A stretch of 64,000 bases of DNA. Source: Aquamicrobium sp. (GTDB lineage Bacteria; Pseudomonadota; Alphaproteobacteria; Rhizobiales; Rhizobiaceae). The notes below the pieces were generated by a model. It did no database searches and was not told the origin of the DNA. It saw nothing but the letters and a program-made list of their open reading frames with translations. Both the position numbers and the translations under genes were made by a program. This document shows, piece after piece, positions 1 to 7,276 of this stretch. The DNA is taken from contig NZ_JAMLIE010000001.1 in assembly GCF_023954335.1 (NCBI RefSeq), forward strand, positions 1,984,001 to 2,048,000. The letters run 5' to 3'. Every line of letters starts with the position of its first letter. Position 1 is the stretch's first letter.

Positions 1-712
1 CCGGGTGCTGGAAGCGCGCGGCCTCGTCCTCAAGGACAGGATCGCTTACGTCGCCGGCCATTCGCTCGGCGAATATTCGGCGCTCGCCGCCGCCGGCACC
101 TTCTCCATCGCCGACACCGCGCGGCTCCTGCGCATCCGCGGCAACGCCATGCAGGCCGCCGTGCCCGTCGGCGAGGGCGCGATGGCCGCGATCATCGGGC
201 TGGAGCAGGCCGACGTCGAGACCGCCTGCGCCGAGGCGGGAAAAGGCTCCGTCTGCCAGATCGCCAACGACAATGGCGGCGGCCAGCTGGTCATTTCCGG
301 CGCGAAGCCCGCGGTCGAGCATGCGGCGCGGCTCTGCACTGAAAAGGGCGCCAAGCGCGCGCTGATGCTGCCCGTCTCCGCTCCCTTCCATTCGGCGCTG
401 ATGCAGCCGGCGGCCGAGGCGATGCGCGAGGCGCTCGCCGGGGTGCAGAAGAATGCGCCTTCCGTTCCCGTCGTCGCCAACGTCACCGTCTCGCCGCTGA
501 CCGATCCCGAAGATATCGCCGCGCGCCTCGTCGAGCAGGTGACGGGTCGCGTGCGCTGGCGCGAGACCGTCGAGTGGTTCGCCGCCAACGGCGTCACCAC
601 GCTCTACGAGATCGGCTCCGGCAAGGTCCTCTCCGGCCTCGCCCGCCGCATCGATCGGGGAATCGCGACGGTGAACGTCGGCGGGCCGGCGGATATCGAG
701 GCGTTTGAGTGA
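1..712 (+). CDS. fabD: Malonyl-CoA:ACP transacylase FabD (5' end outside window)
   Basis: FabD moves malonyl groups from CoA to acyl carrier protein, the entry step of type II fatty-acid synthesis in the cytoplasm. The window opens inside the gene. The visible ~236 codons carry the nucleophile-elbow motif GHSLGEYSA about 20 residues in, the catalytic-His segment PVSAPFHSALM, and the C-terminal WRETVEWF/YEIGSGKVL stretch usual in FabD. Against a family length near 310 residues, roughly the first 75 are missing. The reading frame is already open at base 2, so the GTG at base 5 is not a start. fabG follows in the same direction after an inverted repeat, and acpP and fabF come next, so this is the standard rhizobial fab cluster. 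Confidence 0.97.
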   Translation, partial: RVLEARGLVLKDRIAYVAGHSLGEYSALAAAGTFSIADTARLLRIRGNAMQAAVPVGEGAMAAIIGLEQADVETACAEAGKGSVCQIANDNGGGQLVISGAKPAVEHAARLCTEKGAKRALMLPVSAPFHSALMQPAAEAMREALAGVQKNAPSVPVVANVTVSPLTDPEDIAARLVEQVTGRVRWRETVEWFAANGVTTLYEIGSGKVLSGLARRIDRGIATVNVGGPADIEAFE

Positions 713-806
713 GTAGTGAATAGGGAATAGTGAGTAGTGAAAATGAGTTAGCGCCCGCTTCACTACTCACTATTCACTACTCCCTCTCCAATCGAAAGGA
801 ACCACC
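713..806. repeat. Inverted repeat built from GTGAATA/GTGAGTA-like units between fabD and fabG
   Basis: The fabD-fabG gap is unlike its GC-rich surroundings. It is almost entirely variants of agtagtgaata and gtgagtag in one orientation, then their reverse complement. Bases 726-741 and 759-774 are perfect 16-bp inverted arms around a 17-nt loop. Outside the arms the complementarity continues imperfectly to both ends. There is no T-tract, so a Rho-independent terminator is unlikely. It looks like a dispersed intergenic palindromic repeat. The fabG ribosome binding site (gaaagga) lies just beyond it. Confidence 0.7.
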
Positions 807-1544
807 ATGTTCGACCTGACTGGCCGCAAGGCGCTCGTCACCGGCGCGACCGGCGGCATCGGCGAGGCGGTGGCGCGCGCGCTTCACGCCGCCGGAGCCA
901 CCGTCGGCCTGCACGGAACCCGCGTCGAGAAGCTCGAGGCGCTGGCCGGCGAGCTCGGCGAGCGCGTCAGGCTGTTCCCCGCCGACCTTTCCGACCGCGC
1001 CGGGGTCAAGGCGCTGGCGCAGAAGGCGGAAGCCGAGCTGGAAGGCGTCGACATCCTCGTCAACAATGCCGGCATCACCCGCGACGGCCTGTTCGTGCGC
1101 ATGTCGGACAAGGACTGGGACGACGTCCTCGAGGTCAATCTCGGGTCCGTCTTCCGCCTGACGCGCGAGCTGACCCACCCGATGATGCGCCGCCGATACG
1201 GCCGCATCGTCAACATCACCTCGGTCGTCGCCGTCACCGGCAATCCGGGCCAGGCCAATTATTGCGCCGCCAAGGCCGGCATGATCGGCCTTTCCAAGTC
1301 GCTGGCGCAGGAGATCGCCTCGCGCGGCGTCACCGTCAACTGCATCGCGCCCGGCTTCATCGAATCGGCCATGACCGACAAGCTGAACGACAAGCAGAAG
1401 GACGCGATCCTGGGTGCGATCCCTATGAAAAAGATGGGATCGGGCAATGACATAGCCGCTGCCGCGCTCTATCTGGCATCGGACGGGGCGGCCTACGTCA
1501 CCGGCCAGACGCTGCACGTCAACGGCGGCATGGCGATGATCTGA
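807..1544 (+). CDS. fabG: 3-oxoacyl-ACP reductase FabG
   Basis: FabG is the NADPH-dependent reductase of 3-oxoacyl-ACP in each elongation round of fatty-acid synthesis. The 245-residue protein has the usual length. It shows the SDR cofactor motif TGATGGIG at residues 12-19, NNAG at 86-89, and the catalytic set Ser139, Tyr152 and Lys156 (YCAAK), with a C-terminal VTGQTLHVNGGMAMI segment typical of FabG. The ATG at 807 is preceded by gaaagga at good spacing. It follows fabD and precedes acpP in the same direction. The rhizobial nodulation paralogue NodG is similar, but the fab neighbourhood decides for FabG. Confidence 0.97.
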   Translation: MFDLTGRKALVTGATGGIGEAVARALHAAGATVGLHGTRVEKLEALAGELGERVRLFPADLSDRAGVKALAQKAEAELEGVDILVNNAGITRDGLFVRMSDKDWDDVLEVNLGSVFRLTRELTHPMMRRRYGRIVNITSVVAVTGNPGQANYCAAKAGMIGLSKSLAQEIASRGVTVNCIAPGFIESAMTDKLNDKQKDAILGAIPMKKMGSGNDIAAAALYLASDGAAYVTGQTLHVNGGMAMI

Positions 1545-1608
1545 CGGCAGAGGAATTCCACGGGGACATCGGTTTCGCCCGGCCTGTGGGTTCCATCTTT
1601 CAGCTTGA

Positions 1609-1630
1609 TTAGCGGCAATCGTGCCGCTAA
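1609..1630 (+). promoter_or_regulatory. Perfect stem-loop in the fabG-acpP gap
   Basis: Nine bases, ttagcggca at 1609-1617, pair perfectly with tgccgctaa at 1622-1630 across the tetraloop atcg. There is no T-run behind it, and it sits about 60 bases before the acpP start. It could be an mRNA processing or stabilising hairpin helping the highly expressed acpP, or a dyad operator. The sequence does not decide between these. Confidence 0.45.
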
Positions 1631-1689
1631 CGAAGACCGACCAACGCAAATGCCGGGTTGCCGGCCAACACCAAGTCGAGGGTTTGCAA

Positions 1690-1926
1690 ATGAGCGACAC
1701 CGCAGAACGCGTCAAGAAAATCGTTGTCGAGCATCTGGGCGTCGATGCCGACAAGGTCACAGAGGGCGCGAGCTTCATCGACGACCTCGGCGCGGACAGC
1801 CTCGACACCGTCGAGCTGGTCATGGCGTTCGAGGAAGAGTTCGGCGTCGAGATCCCCGACGATGCGGCCGAGACGATCCTGACCGTCGGCGACGCCGTCA
1901 AGTATATCGACAAGGCATCCGCCTGA
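1690..1926 (+). CDS. acpP: Acyl carrier protein AcpP
   Basis: AcpP carries growing acyl chains on a 4'-phosphopantetheine arm for fatty-acid, lipid A and phospholipid synthesis. The 78-residue acidic protein has the phosphopantetheine site D36-S37-L38 within LGADSLDTVELVM, and ends in a short helix with YIDKASA. An in-frame start 23 codons upstream exists, but the ATG at 1690 has a gaggg ribosome binding site and gives the normal family length. It lies between fabG and fabF, as in most alphaproteobacteria. A 146-base gap with a stem-loop before it leaves room for its own promoter. Confidence 0.97.
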   Translation: MSDTAERVKKIVVEHLGVDADKVTEGASFIDDLGADSLDTVELVMAFEEEFGVEIPDDAAETILTVGDAVKYIDKASA

Positions 1927-1960
1927 TCCCTCCGCAGATCGCGATTTTGGCGTGCAAGCG

Positions 1961-3220
1961 ATGAGACGTGTCGTCGTCACCGGCATCGGGCTGCTTTCGC
2001 CGTTCGGCGTGGGCGCCGAGCATACGTGGACTGAGCTTCTTGCCGGCAAGAGCGCGGCACGGCGCGTCGACACGTTCGAGGTCGACGATCTTCCCTGCAA
2101 GATCGCCCACGTCATCCCGCGCGACGGCGGCGAGGCCGCCTTCGACCCCGACCGGTTCATGGAGCCGAAGGAGCAGCGCAAGGTCGGCGACTACATCATC
2201 TACGGTGTGGCCGCCGCCGATCTCGCGCTGGCGGATTCCGGATGGAAGCCCGAGAGCTACGAGGACCAGTGCGCCTCCGGCGTGCTGATCGGCTCGGGCA
2301 TCGGCGGCATCGACGGCATCGCCGAGAATGCCATGATCCTGAAGGAAAAGGGGCCGCGCCGCATCAGCCCCTTCTTCATCCCCGGCAACATCATCAATCT
2401 CGTCTCGGGGCAGGTCTCGATCCGTCACGGCCTCAAGGGGCCGAACCACGCGGTCGTCACCGCCTGCTCGACCGGCGCGCACGCCATCGGCGACGCGGCA
2501 CGGCTGATCCAGTTCGGCGATGCCGACGTGATGGTCGCCGGCGGCGCGGAAGCGCCGGTGACGCGGCTGTCGCTGGCCGGCTTCGCCGCCTGCAAGGCGC
2601 TGTCCACCGCCCGCAACGACGATCCGCAGAAGGCCTCGCGCCCCTACGACCGCGACCGCGACGGCTTCGTCATGGGCGAGGGCGCCGGCGTCGTGGTGCT
2701 GGAGGAGCTGGAGCACGCGAAGGCGCGCGGCGCCAGGATCTATGCCGAGATCGTCGGCTACGGCCTGTCGGGCGACGCCTACCACATCACCGCCCCGTCC
2801 GAGGACGGCGACGGCGCGTTCCGCTGCATGTCCATGGCGCTGAAGCGCGCCGGCCTCACCGCGGCGGATGTCGACTACATCAACGCCCACGGCACCTCGA
2901 CCATGGCCGACACGATCGAGCTCGGCGCGGTCGAGCGCCTCGTCGGCGAATCGGCCTCGAAGGTGTCGATGTCGTCGACCAAGTCGGCCATCGGCCACCT
3001 GCTCGGCGCCGCCGGCGCGGCCGAGGCGATCTTCTCCCTGCTCGCCATCCGCGACAATGTCGCGCCGCCGACGATCAATCTCGACAATCCCGAGCGCGAG
3101 ACGGCCATCGACCTCGTGCCGAACGCCCCGCGCCAGCGCAGGATCGACGTCGCGCTGTCGAATTCGTTCGGCTTCGGCGGCACGAACGCGTCGCTGGTGT
3201 TCCGTCGCTTCGAGGGGTGA
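1961..3220 (+). CDS. fabF: 3-oxoacyl-ACP synthase II FabF
   Basis: FabF condenses malonyl-ACP with acyl-ACP and sets the unsaturated/saturated chain balance through elongation of C16:1. The 419-residue product begins with the diagnostic MRRVVVTGIGLLSP. It carries the nucleophile Cys169 in TACSTGAHA and the two catalytic His motifs NAHGTST and KSAIGHLLGAAGA, and ends in NSFGFGGTNASLVF. The ATG at 1961 is preferred over an in-frame GTG three codons earlier because it matches the family start. The gene begins 34 bases after the acpP stop, so the two are probably co-transcribed. Confidence 0.97.
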   Translation: MRRVVVTGIGLLSPFGVGAEHTWTELLAGKSAARRVDTFEVDDLPCKIAHVIPRDGGEAAFDPDRFMEPKEQRKVGDYIIYGVAAADLALADSGWKPESYEDQCASGVLIGSGIGGIDGIAENAMILKEKGPRRISPFFIPGNIINLVSGQVSIRHGLKGPNHAVVTACSTGAHAIGDAARLIQFGDADVMVAGGAEAPVTRLSLAGFAACKALSTARNDDPQKASRPYDRDRDGFVMGEGAGVVVLEELEHAKARGARIYAEIVGYGLSGDAYHITAPSEDGDGAFRCMSMALKRAGLTAADVDYINAHGTSTMADTIELGAVERLVGESASKVSMSSTKSAIGHLLGAAGAAEAIFSLLAIRDNVAPPTINLDNPERETAIDLVPNAPRQRRIDVALSNSFGFGGTNASLVFRRFEG

Positions 3221-3315
3221 GGCGGCGTCCCGCGCCGCCAATTTCGCCATATTCGGGCTTAGCTTCGGTTCCTCGACCAGAACCGACAGGCTCAGAAAAA
3301 GGGTGCGCGTGCGCC

Positions 3316-4485
3316 ATGACGAACGAGACCACAGACTACGGCGCTTCCTCGCCCGGCCAGCAGCCGGGGCAGTCGCGCCCGATCGTGCCGAAGACCGCCA
3401 GCGAGGCGCTGCGGCCGCAGGCCGGCACGCCGCCGCCCGTCCGCTCCCGGCGCTCCAAGAGCCAGGTGGTCGTGTTCCTGAACTTCATGATGTCGGCCGC
3501 GGTGCTGCTCGCCATCGGCGCCTTCGCCGCCGTCTGGATCGGCAAGACGACCTTCGAGGGGCCGGGGCCGCTCGCCGTGTCCGACACGGTGCTGATTCGC
3601 CCCAACAGCGGCGTCTCCGAGATCGCCGCGCTGCTCGAGCGTCGCGGCATGATCAGCGACGCGCGCATCTTCCGCCTCGGCCTGCGCGTCCACGGCAATG
3701 ACGGGCGCCTGCGCGCCGGCGAGTACGAGGTCAAGGCCCGCGCCTCGATGCACGAGATCATGGACCTCCTTGTGTCGGGCCGCTCCGTCCTTCATTCGCT
3801 GACCATCCCCGAGGGGCTGACGGTGACGCAGGCGTTCCGGCGCATCGCCGCCGCCGAGGAGCTCGACGGCGAGATGCCGTCCGAGCTGCCGCAGGAAGGC
3901 ATGATCGCCGCCGACACCATCCGCTTCACGCGCGGCATGAAGCGGCAGGAGGTGATCGACCGCCTCACCGCCCAGCAGAGGGAACTGGTGGAGGGCATCT
4001 GGCAGCGCCGTTCGGACGACCTGCCGGTCGAGGACATCAACGAGTTCGTCACGCTGGCCTCCATCGTCGAGAAGGAGACCGGCCGCGCCGACGAGCGCTC
4101 GCGCGTCGCCTCGGTCTTCATCAACCGGCTGCGCAAGGGCATGCGCCTCCAGTCGGACCCGACGATCATCTACGGCATCTTCGGCGGCGAGGGAAAGCCA
4201 GCCGACCGTCCGATCTACCGCTCCGACATCGACACGCCGACGCCCTACAACACCTACACGATCAACGGCCTGCCGCCCGGTCCCATCGCCATTCCCGGCC
4301 GCGCCTCGCTCGAGGCGGTCGCCAATCCGTCGCAAACCGAGGATCTCTATTTCGTCGCCGACGGCACGGGCGGGCATGTCTTCGCCTCGACGCTGGAAGA
4401 GCACAACGAGAACGTCGCCCGCTGGCGCCGGATCGAGCGCGAGCGCGCGGCCGCGGCCGGAAACGAGGCGACAACGAGCGAATAA
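3316..4485 (+). CDS. mltG: Endolytic murein transglycosylase MltG (YceG family)
   Basis: MltG cleaves nascent glycan strands next to the inner membrane and is thought to terminate peptidoglycan polymerisation. The 389-residue protein has a proline-rich cytoplasmic tail (1-48), one membrane segment (about 52-74) and a periplasmic YceG domain. The family's catalytic glutamate falls in LASIVEKETG at about residue 252, followed by the LQSDPTIIYGI and TYTINGLPPGPIAIPG signatures. The open frame continues upstream through fabF in another frame, but the ATG at 3316 starts the recognisable protein. It follows fabF and precedes yicC and gmk, the usual order in rhizobia. Confidence 0.95.
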   Translation: MTNETTDYGASSPGQQPGQSRPIVPKTASEALRPQAGTPPPVRSRRSKSQVVVFLNFMMSAAVLLAIGAFAAVWIGKTTFEGPGPLAVSDTVLIRPNSGVSEIAALLERRGMISDARIFRLGLRVHGNDGRLRAGEYEVKARASMHEIMDLLVSGRSVLHSLTIPEGLTVTQAFRRIAAAEELDGEMPSELPQEGMIAADTIRFTRGMKRQEVIDRLTAQQRELVEGIWQRRSDDLPVEDINEFVTLASIVEKETGRADERSRVASVFINRLRKGMRLQSDPTIIYGIFGGEGKPADRPIYRSDIDTPTPYNTYTINGLPPGPIAIPGRASLEAVANPSQTEDLYFVADGTGGHVFASTLEEHNENVARWRRIERERAAAAGNEATTSE

Positions 4486-4513
4486 CGTCGCGGCTGGGGT
4501 AGGGGGAGCGCCT

Positions 4514-5401
4514 ATGGGCCTGCAAAGCATGACCGGATTCGGCCGCGCCGCGGCCGAGCATCAGGGCGCTGCCATCGCCTGGGAGATCAAGTCGGTCAAC
4601 GGCAAGACGCTGGAGGCGCGGCTGCGCCTTCCCCCCGGCTTCGAACGCCTCGAACAGCCGGTGCGCCAGGCGATCCAGAAGCGGTTTTCGCGCGGCAACG
4701 TCCAGGCCGGCCTCGTCCTGACGCGCGCCGCGCCGGCGGTCCAGCCCGTGGTCAACGAGGCGCTGCTCGCCGAGCTCGCCGGCCTTGCCCGCCGCCTTGA
4801 GGCCGAGTTCGGCGCGGCCCCGGCCACGGCCGACGGCCTGCTTTCCCTGCGCGGCGTGCTCGAAACCCCGGACGGGGAGGAAAGCGAGGAGGCGCGCGCG
4901 GCGCTCGACGGCGCCATCCTTGCCGCGCTCGATGCCGCGCTCGACGCGCTGGAAGCGGCGCGGCGCGAGGAGGGGGCGGCGCTCGGCGACCTGCTCGCCG
5001 GGCACCTCGCGGCGATCGAGGCGCTGACCCTGCGCGCCGAGGCGGACCCGTCACGCGAGCCGGCGGCGATCCGCGCCCGCCTGGCCGAGCAGGTGGCGCT
5101 GCTGCTCGACGCGGCCCAGCCGCTCGACGAGGCGCGGCTTCACATGGAAGCCGCCTTCCTCGCCACCCGCGCCGACATCCGCGAGGAGATCGACCGGCTG
5201 AAGACGCACGTCGCGTCCGGCCGCGCCCTGCTCGCCGCCGGCGGGCCGGCCGGGCGCAAGCTCGATTTCCTGTCGCAGGAGTTCAACCGCGAATCGAATA
5301 CGCTCTGCTCGAAGTCGAACGCGGCCTCGGTGACGGCCATCGGGCTGGAGCTGAAGGCCGTGGTCGACCAGTTCCGCGAGCAGGTGCAGAATCTGGAGTG
5401 A
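4514..5401 (+). CDS. YicC/YloC family endoribonuclease-like protein
   Basis: YicC-family proteins are conserved; E. coli YicC is linked to RNA turnover. The 295-residue product starts with the family hallmark MGLQSMTGFGRA. It ends with the DUF1732 C-terminal block (KLDFLSQEFNRE, NTLCSKSN, LKAVVDQFREQVQNLE), and the middle is a long Ala/Arg/Glu-rich helical segment. The ATG at 4514 is preceded by ggggagcg. Its stop codon is only two bases from the gmk ATG, so translation is likely coupled. yicC-gmk is a widespread pairing. Confidence 0.93.
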   Translation: MGLQSMTGFGRAAAEHQGAAIAWEIKSVNGKTLEARLRLPPGFERLEQPVRQAIQKRFSRGNVQAGLVLTRAAPAVQPVVNEALLAELAGLARRLEAEFGAAPATADGLLSLRGVLETPDGEESEEARAALDGAILAALDAALDALEAARREEGAALGDLLAGHLAAIEALTLRAEADPSREPAAIRARLAEQVALLLDAAQPLDEARLHMEAAFLATRADIREEIDRLKTHVASGRALLAAGGPAGRKLDFLSQEFNRESNTLCSKSNAASVTAIGLELKAVVDQFREQVQNLE

Positions 5402-5403
5402 AC

Positions 5404-6060
5404 ATGCCGTCCGCGCCCATTGACCGCGCCATCCGCCGCCGTGGCCTGATGCTGGTCCTGTCCTCGCCCTCCGGGGCGGGCAAGTCGACCATTTCGCGCA
5501 ACCTTCTCGAAAGCGATACGTCCTTCGAGCTGTCGATCAGTGTCACGACGCGCGCACGCCGCGGCAGCGAGATCGACGGCCGCCACTATCATTTCCGCAC
5601 GCTGCGCGAGTTCGAGAGCATGCGCGACAATGACGAGCTGCTCGAATGGGCCGAGGTTCACGGCAATTTCTACGCCACGCCGCGCGCGCCGGTCGAGAGG
5701 GCGCTGTCGGAAGGCCGCGACATGCTGTTCGACATCGACTGGCAGGGCGCGGAGCAGATGCGCGACAAGATGCGCGCCGACATCGTCTCCATCTTCATCC
5801 TGCCGCCGACGATGCGCGAGCTGAAGGGCCGCCTGCGCCGCCGCGCCGAGGACACCGAGGCGGTGATCGGCGCGCGGCTGGCCAATGCGCGCGCCGAGAT
5901 CGAGCACTGGCGCGACTACGACTATGTCGTCGTCAACGACGATCTCGACGCCGCCTTCGCCCAGGTCGAGGCCGTCATCGTCGCCGAGCGCCTGCGGCGC
6001 GACCGCCGGCCGGGCCTGTTCGATTTCGTGCAGGGCCTGCTCGGCGAAAAGCTCGACTGA
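5404..6060 (+). CDS. gmk: Guanylate kinase Gmk
   Basis: Gmk phosphorylates GMP to GDP with ATP, an essential step in guanine nucleotide and (p)ppGpp supply. The 218-residue protein has a P-loop SSPSGAGKST (Lys27), the GMP-binding segment SVTTRARRGSEIDGRHYHF, and the lid RLRRRAEDTE, all as in bacterial Gmk. The ATG at 5404 is chosen; a GTG at 5398 overlapping the yicC stop is possible but less likely. It is the last gene of the fab-mltG-yicC-gmk run. A short gap with a regulatory box separates it from the DUF465 gene. Confidence 0.96.
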   Translation: MPSAPIDRAIRRRGLMLVLSSPSGAGKSTISRNLLESDTSFELSISVTTRARRGSEIDGRHYHFRTLREFESMRDNDELLEWAEVHGNFYATPRAPVERALSEGRDMLFDIDWQGAEQMRDKMRADIVSIFILPPTMRELKGRLRRRAEDTEAVIGARLANARAEIEHWRDYDYVVVNDDLDAAFAQVEAVIVAERLRRDRRPGLFDFVQGLLGEKLD

Positions 6061-6082
6061 CCGCTCCCGAAGCGCCCGGCCT

Positions 6083-6096
6083 TTGATCGCGGTCAA
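6083..6096 (+). promoter_or_regulatory. FNR/FixK-type box upstream of the DUF465 gene
   Basis: TTGATCGCGGTCAA is a perfect match to the Crp/FNR-family palindrome TTGA-N6-TCAA used by Fnr, FnrN and FixK regulators in rhizobia. Its centre (6089.5) lies about 41 bases before a start site expected downstream of a -10-like CTATGC at 6117-6122. That is the class II activator position. The DUF465 start follows at 6151. Confidence 0.6.
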
Positions 6097-6150
6097 GGTT
6101 GCGCCCCGTCCTTTCCCTATGCTTGAGGACGGCACACAGAAGGAGACGAC

Positions 6151-6390
6151 ATGTCGAACACGCCCCACACCCTCGGCGAGGAATTTCCCGACCAGCTCGA
6201 CGCCATTCATGCCCTGAAGGCGAAGGACGAGGCGTTCGCGGCGCTGCTCGCCGAGTATGACGAGGTCAACGACGCCATCCACAAGGCCGAAAGCCGGATC
6301 GAGCCGGTGAGCGAGGACGCCGAGGCGGGATTCCGCCGCCGCCGCCTCGCCATCAAGGACGAGATCGCCGCGGCGTTGGCCGCGGCCTGA
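6151..6390 (+). CDS. DUF465 (YdcH-like) small helical protein
   Basis: This is a 79-residue, charge-rich, all-helical protein with the DUF465 pattern: ALKAKDEAFAALLAEYDEVNDAIHKAES in the first half and LRRRRLAIKDEIAA-like sequence in the second, suggesting a helical hairpin or coiled coil. The function of the family is unknown. The start ATG has a strong ribosome binding site (aaggaga). It stands alone behind a perfect FNR/FixK-type box, so expression under low oxygen is predicted. The next gene is convergent on the other strand. Confidence 0.85.
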   Translation: MSNTPHTLGEEFPDQLDAIHALKAKDEAFAALLAEYDEVNDAIHKAESRIEPVSEDAEAGFRRRRLAIKDEIAAALAAA

Positions 6391-6441
6391 TCCGCCGAAA
6401 GCGGAAGACCGGGTCGGGGGTCGCCCCCCCCCCCAGCCCGT

Positions 6442-7263
6442 TCATTTTGTAATGCGGCCCGACAGGGCCAGCCATGCGGCGAGGAACGCGTCCCGCGTCC
6501 TGATGCCGGCGCTGGTCTGGTGCCGACTTTCATCCTGGTCGAGCCGGGCGAACACCACGGTCTCATCGCCGCGCGTCGCCCAGCCGACGAACCAGCCCCA
6601 GCCTCTCGCCCTGTCGAGCGAACCGTCCTTGCGGCGCGGATAGGCGGAGCCCGTCTTGCCGCGCACCTGCCAGCCGTCGACATCGCGGCGGTCGAGGATG
6701 GTTTCGAGGAAGGCGACGCTGTCGCCCTTTACCGGCAGTTCCTGCCGCAGCAGCCGGCCGAGAAAGCCGACCTGCTCGACGGGCGCGATCTTCAGCGACG
6801 AACTGATCCACGCCCGGTCGAGCGCGTTGTCCTTGCCGGGATCGCCCGCCCAGTCGGAATTGCCGTAGCCGAAGGCCGACGTGTAGGCTGCGAGGCGCTC
6901 GACGCCGAGCGCGTGGGCGATTCGCTGTGAATACCAGACCACCGAATGCGTCATCCAGCGCGCCGGCGTCGTCGTCTGCCGCCAGTTCGCGCCGCCCCAG
7001 TCGGGATAGCCCTCGACGAAGGGAAGGGCGGGCGTCGTCTCGTCCTTCAGGAACCCGGCATCATGCCCCATCACTGCAAGCGCGATCTTGAAGGTGGAGG
7101 CAGGCGTGACACGGGTCCTGCAATCGCCGTCCTCGACGAGGATATTCCCCGACCGGGCATCGGCCAGCACGGTGCAGACCGTCCGCGCTTCGGCCCGCGC
7201 CATCAGGACAAGCAACCCCGAAAGCGCAAGGAGGGGAAGTGGCAAGCTGCGGAAGCGGATCAT
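6442..7263 (-). CDS. Class D (OXA-type) beta-lactamase
   Basis: This serine beta-lactamase of class D would hydrolyse beta-lactams in the periplasm. All class D motifs are present: S56-T-F-K59 (acylated serine and lysine), S107-V-V109, Y133-G-N135, K203-T-G205, and the tryptophan of AWISSSLKI near 152. A signal peptide spans about residues 1-26 (hydrophobic LPLPLLALSGLLVLMA, cut near AEA). The 273-residue length fits OXA enzymes. It starts 13 bases after the rsmA stop on the same strand, so it reads as the tail gene of the lpt-surA-pdxA-rsmA run. Class D penicillin-sensor domains are an alternative, but the single-domain architecture argues for an enzyme. The spectrum cannot be told. Confidence 0.9.
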   Translation of the reverse strand: MIRFRSLPLPLLALSGLLVLMARAEARTVCTVLADARSGNILVEDGDCRTRVTPASTFKIALAVMGHDAGFLKDETTPALPFVEGYPDWGGANWRQTTTPARWMTHSVVWYSQRIAHALGVERLAAYTSAFGYGNSDWAGDPGKDNALDRAWISSSLKIAPVEQVGFLGRLLRQELPVKGDSVAFLETILDRRDVDGWQVRGKTGSAYPRRKDGSLDRARGWGWFVGWATRGDETVVFARLDQDESRHQTSAGIRTRDAFLAAWLALSGRITK

Positions 7264-7276
7264 CCTTGCGGCGTCC

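Noticed and set aside
1606..1619. TTGATTAGCGGCAA as a possible FNR/FixK box before acpP
   Set aside because: One half-site is degenerate (GCAA instead of TCAA) and it overlaps a better perfect stem-loop. An oxygen-controlled acpP is also unlikely.
2242..3315. Long open frame in phase with and upstream of mltG, crossing fabF
   Set aside because: It is an arginine-rich shadow of fabF in another frame. MltG homology begins only at the ATG at 3316, so there is no fusion protein.
6424..6434. Run of 11 C between the DUF465 gene and the beta-lactamase gene
   Set aside because: It is outside both coding regions and no promoter element is spaced around it, so phase variation is not supported; the exact length may also be a sequencing artefact.
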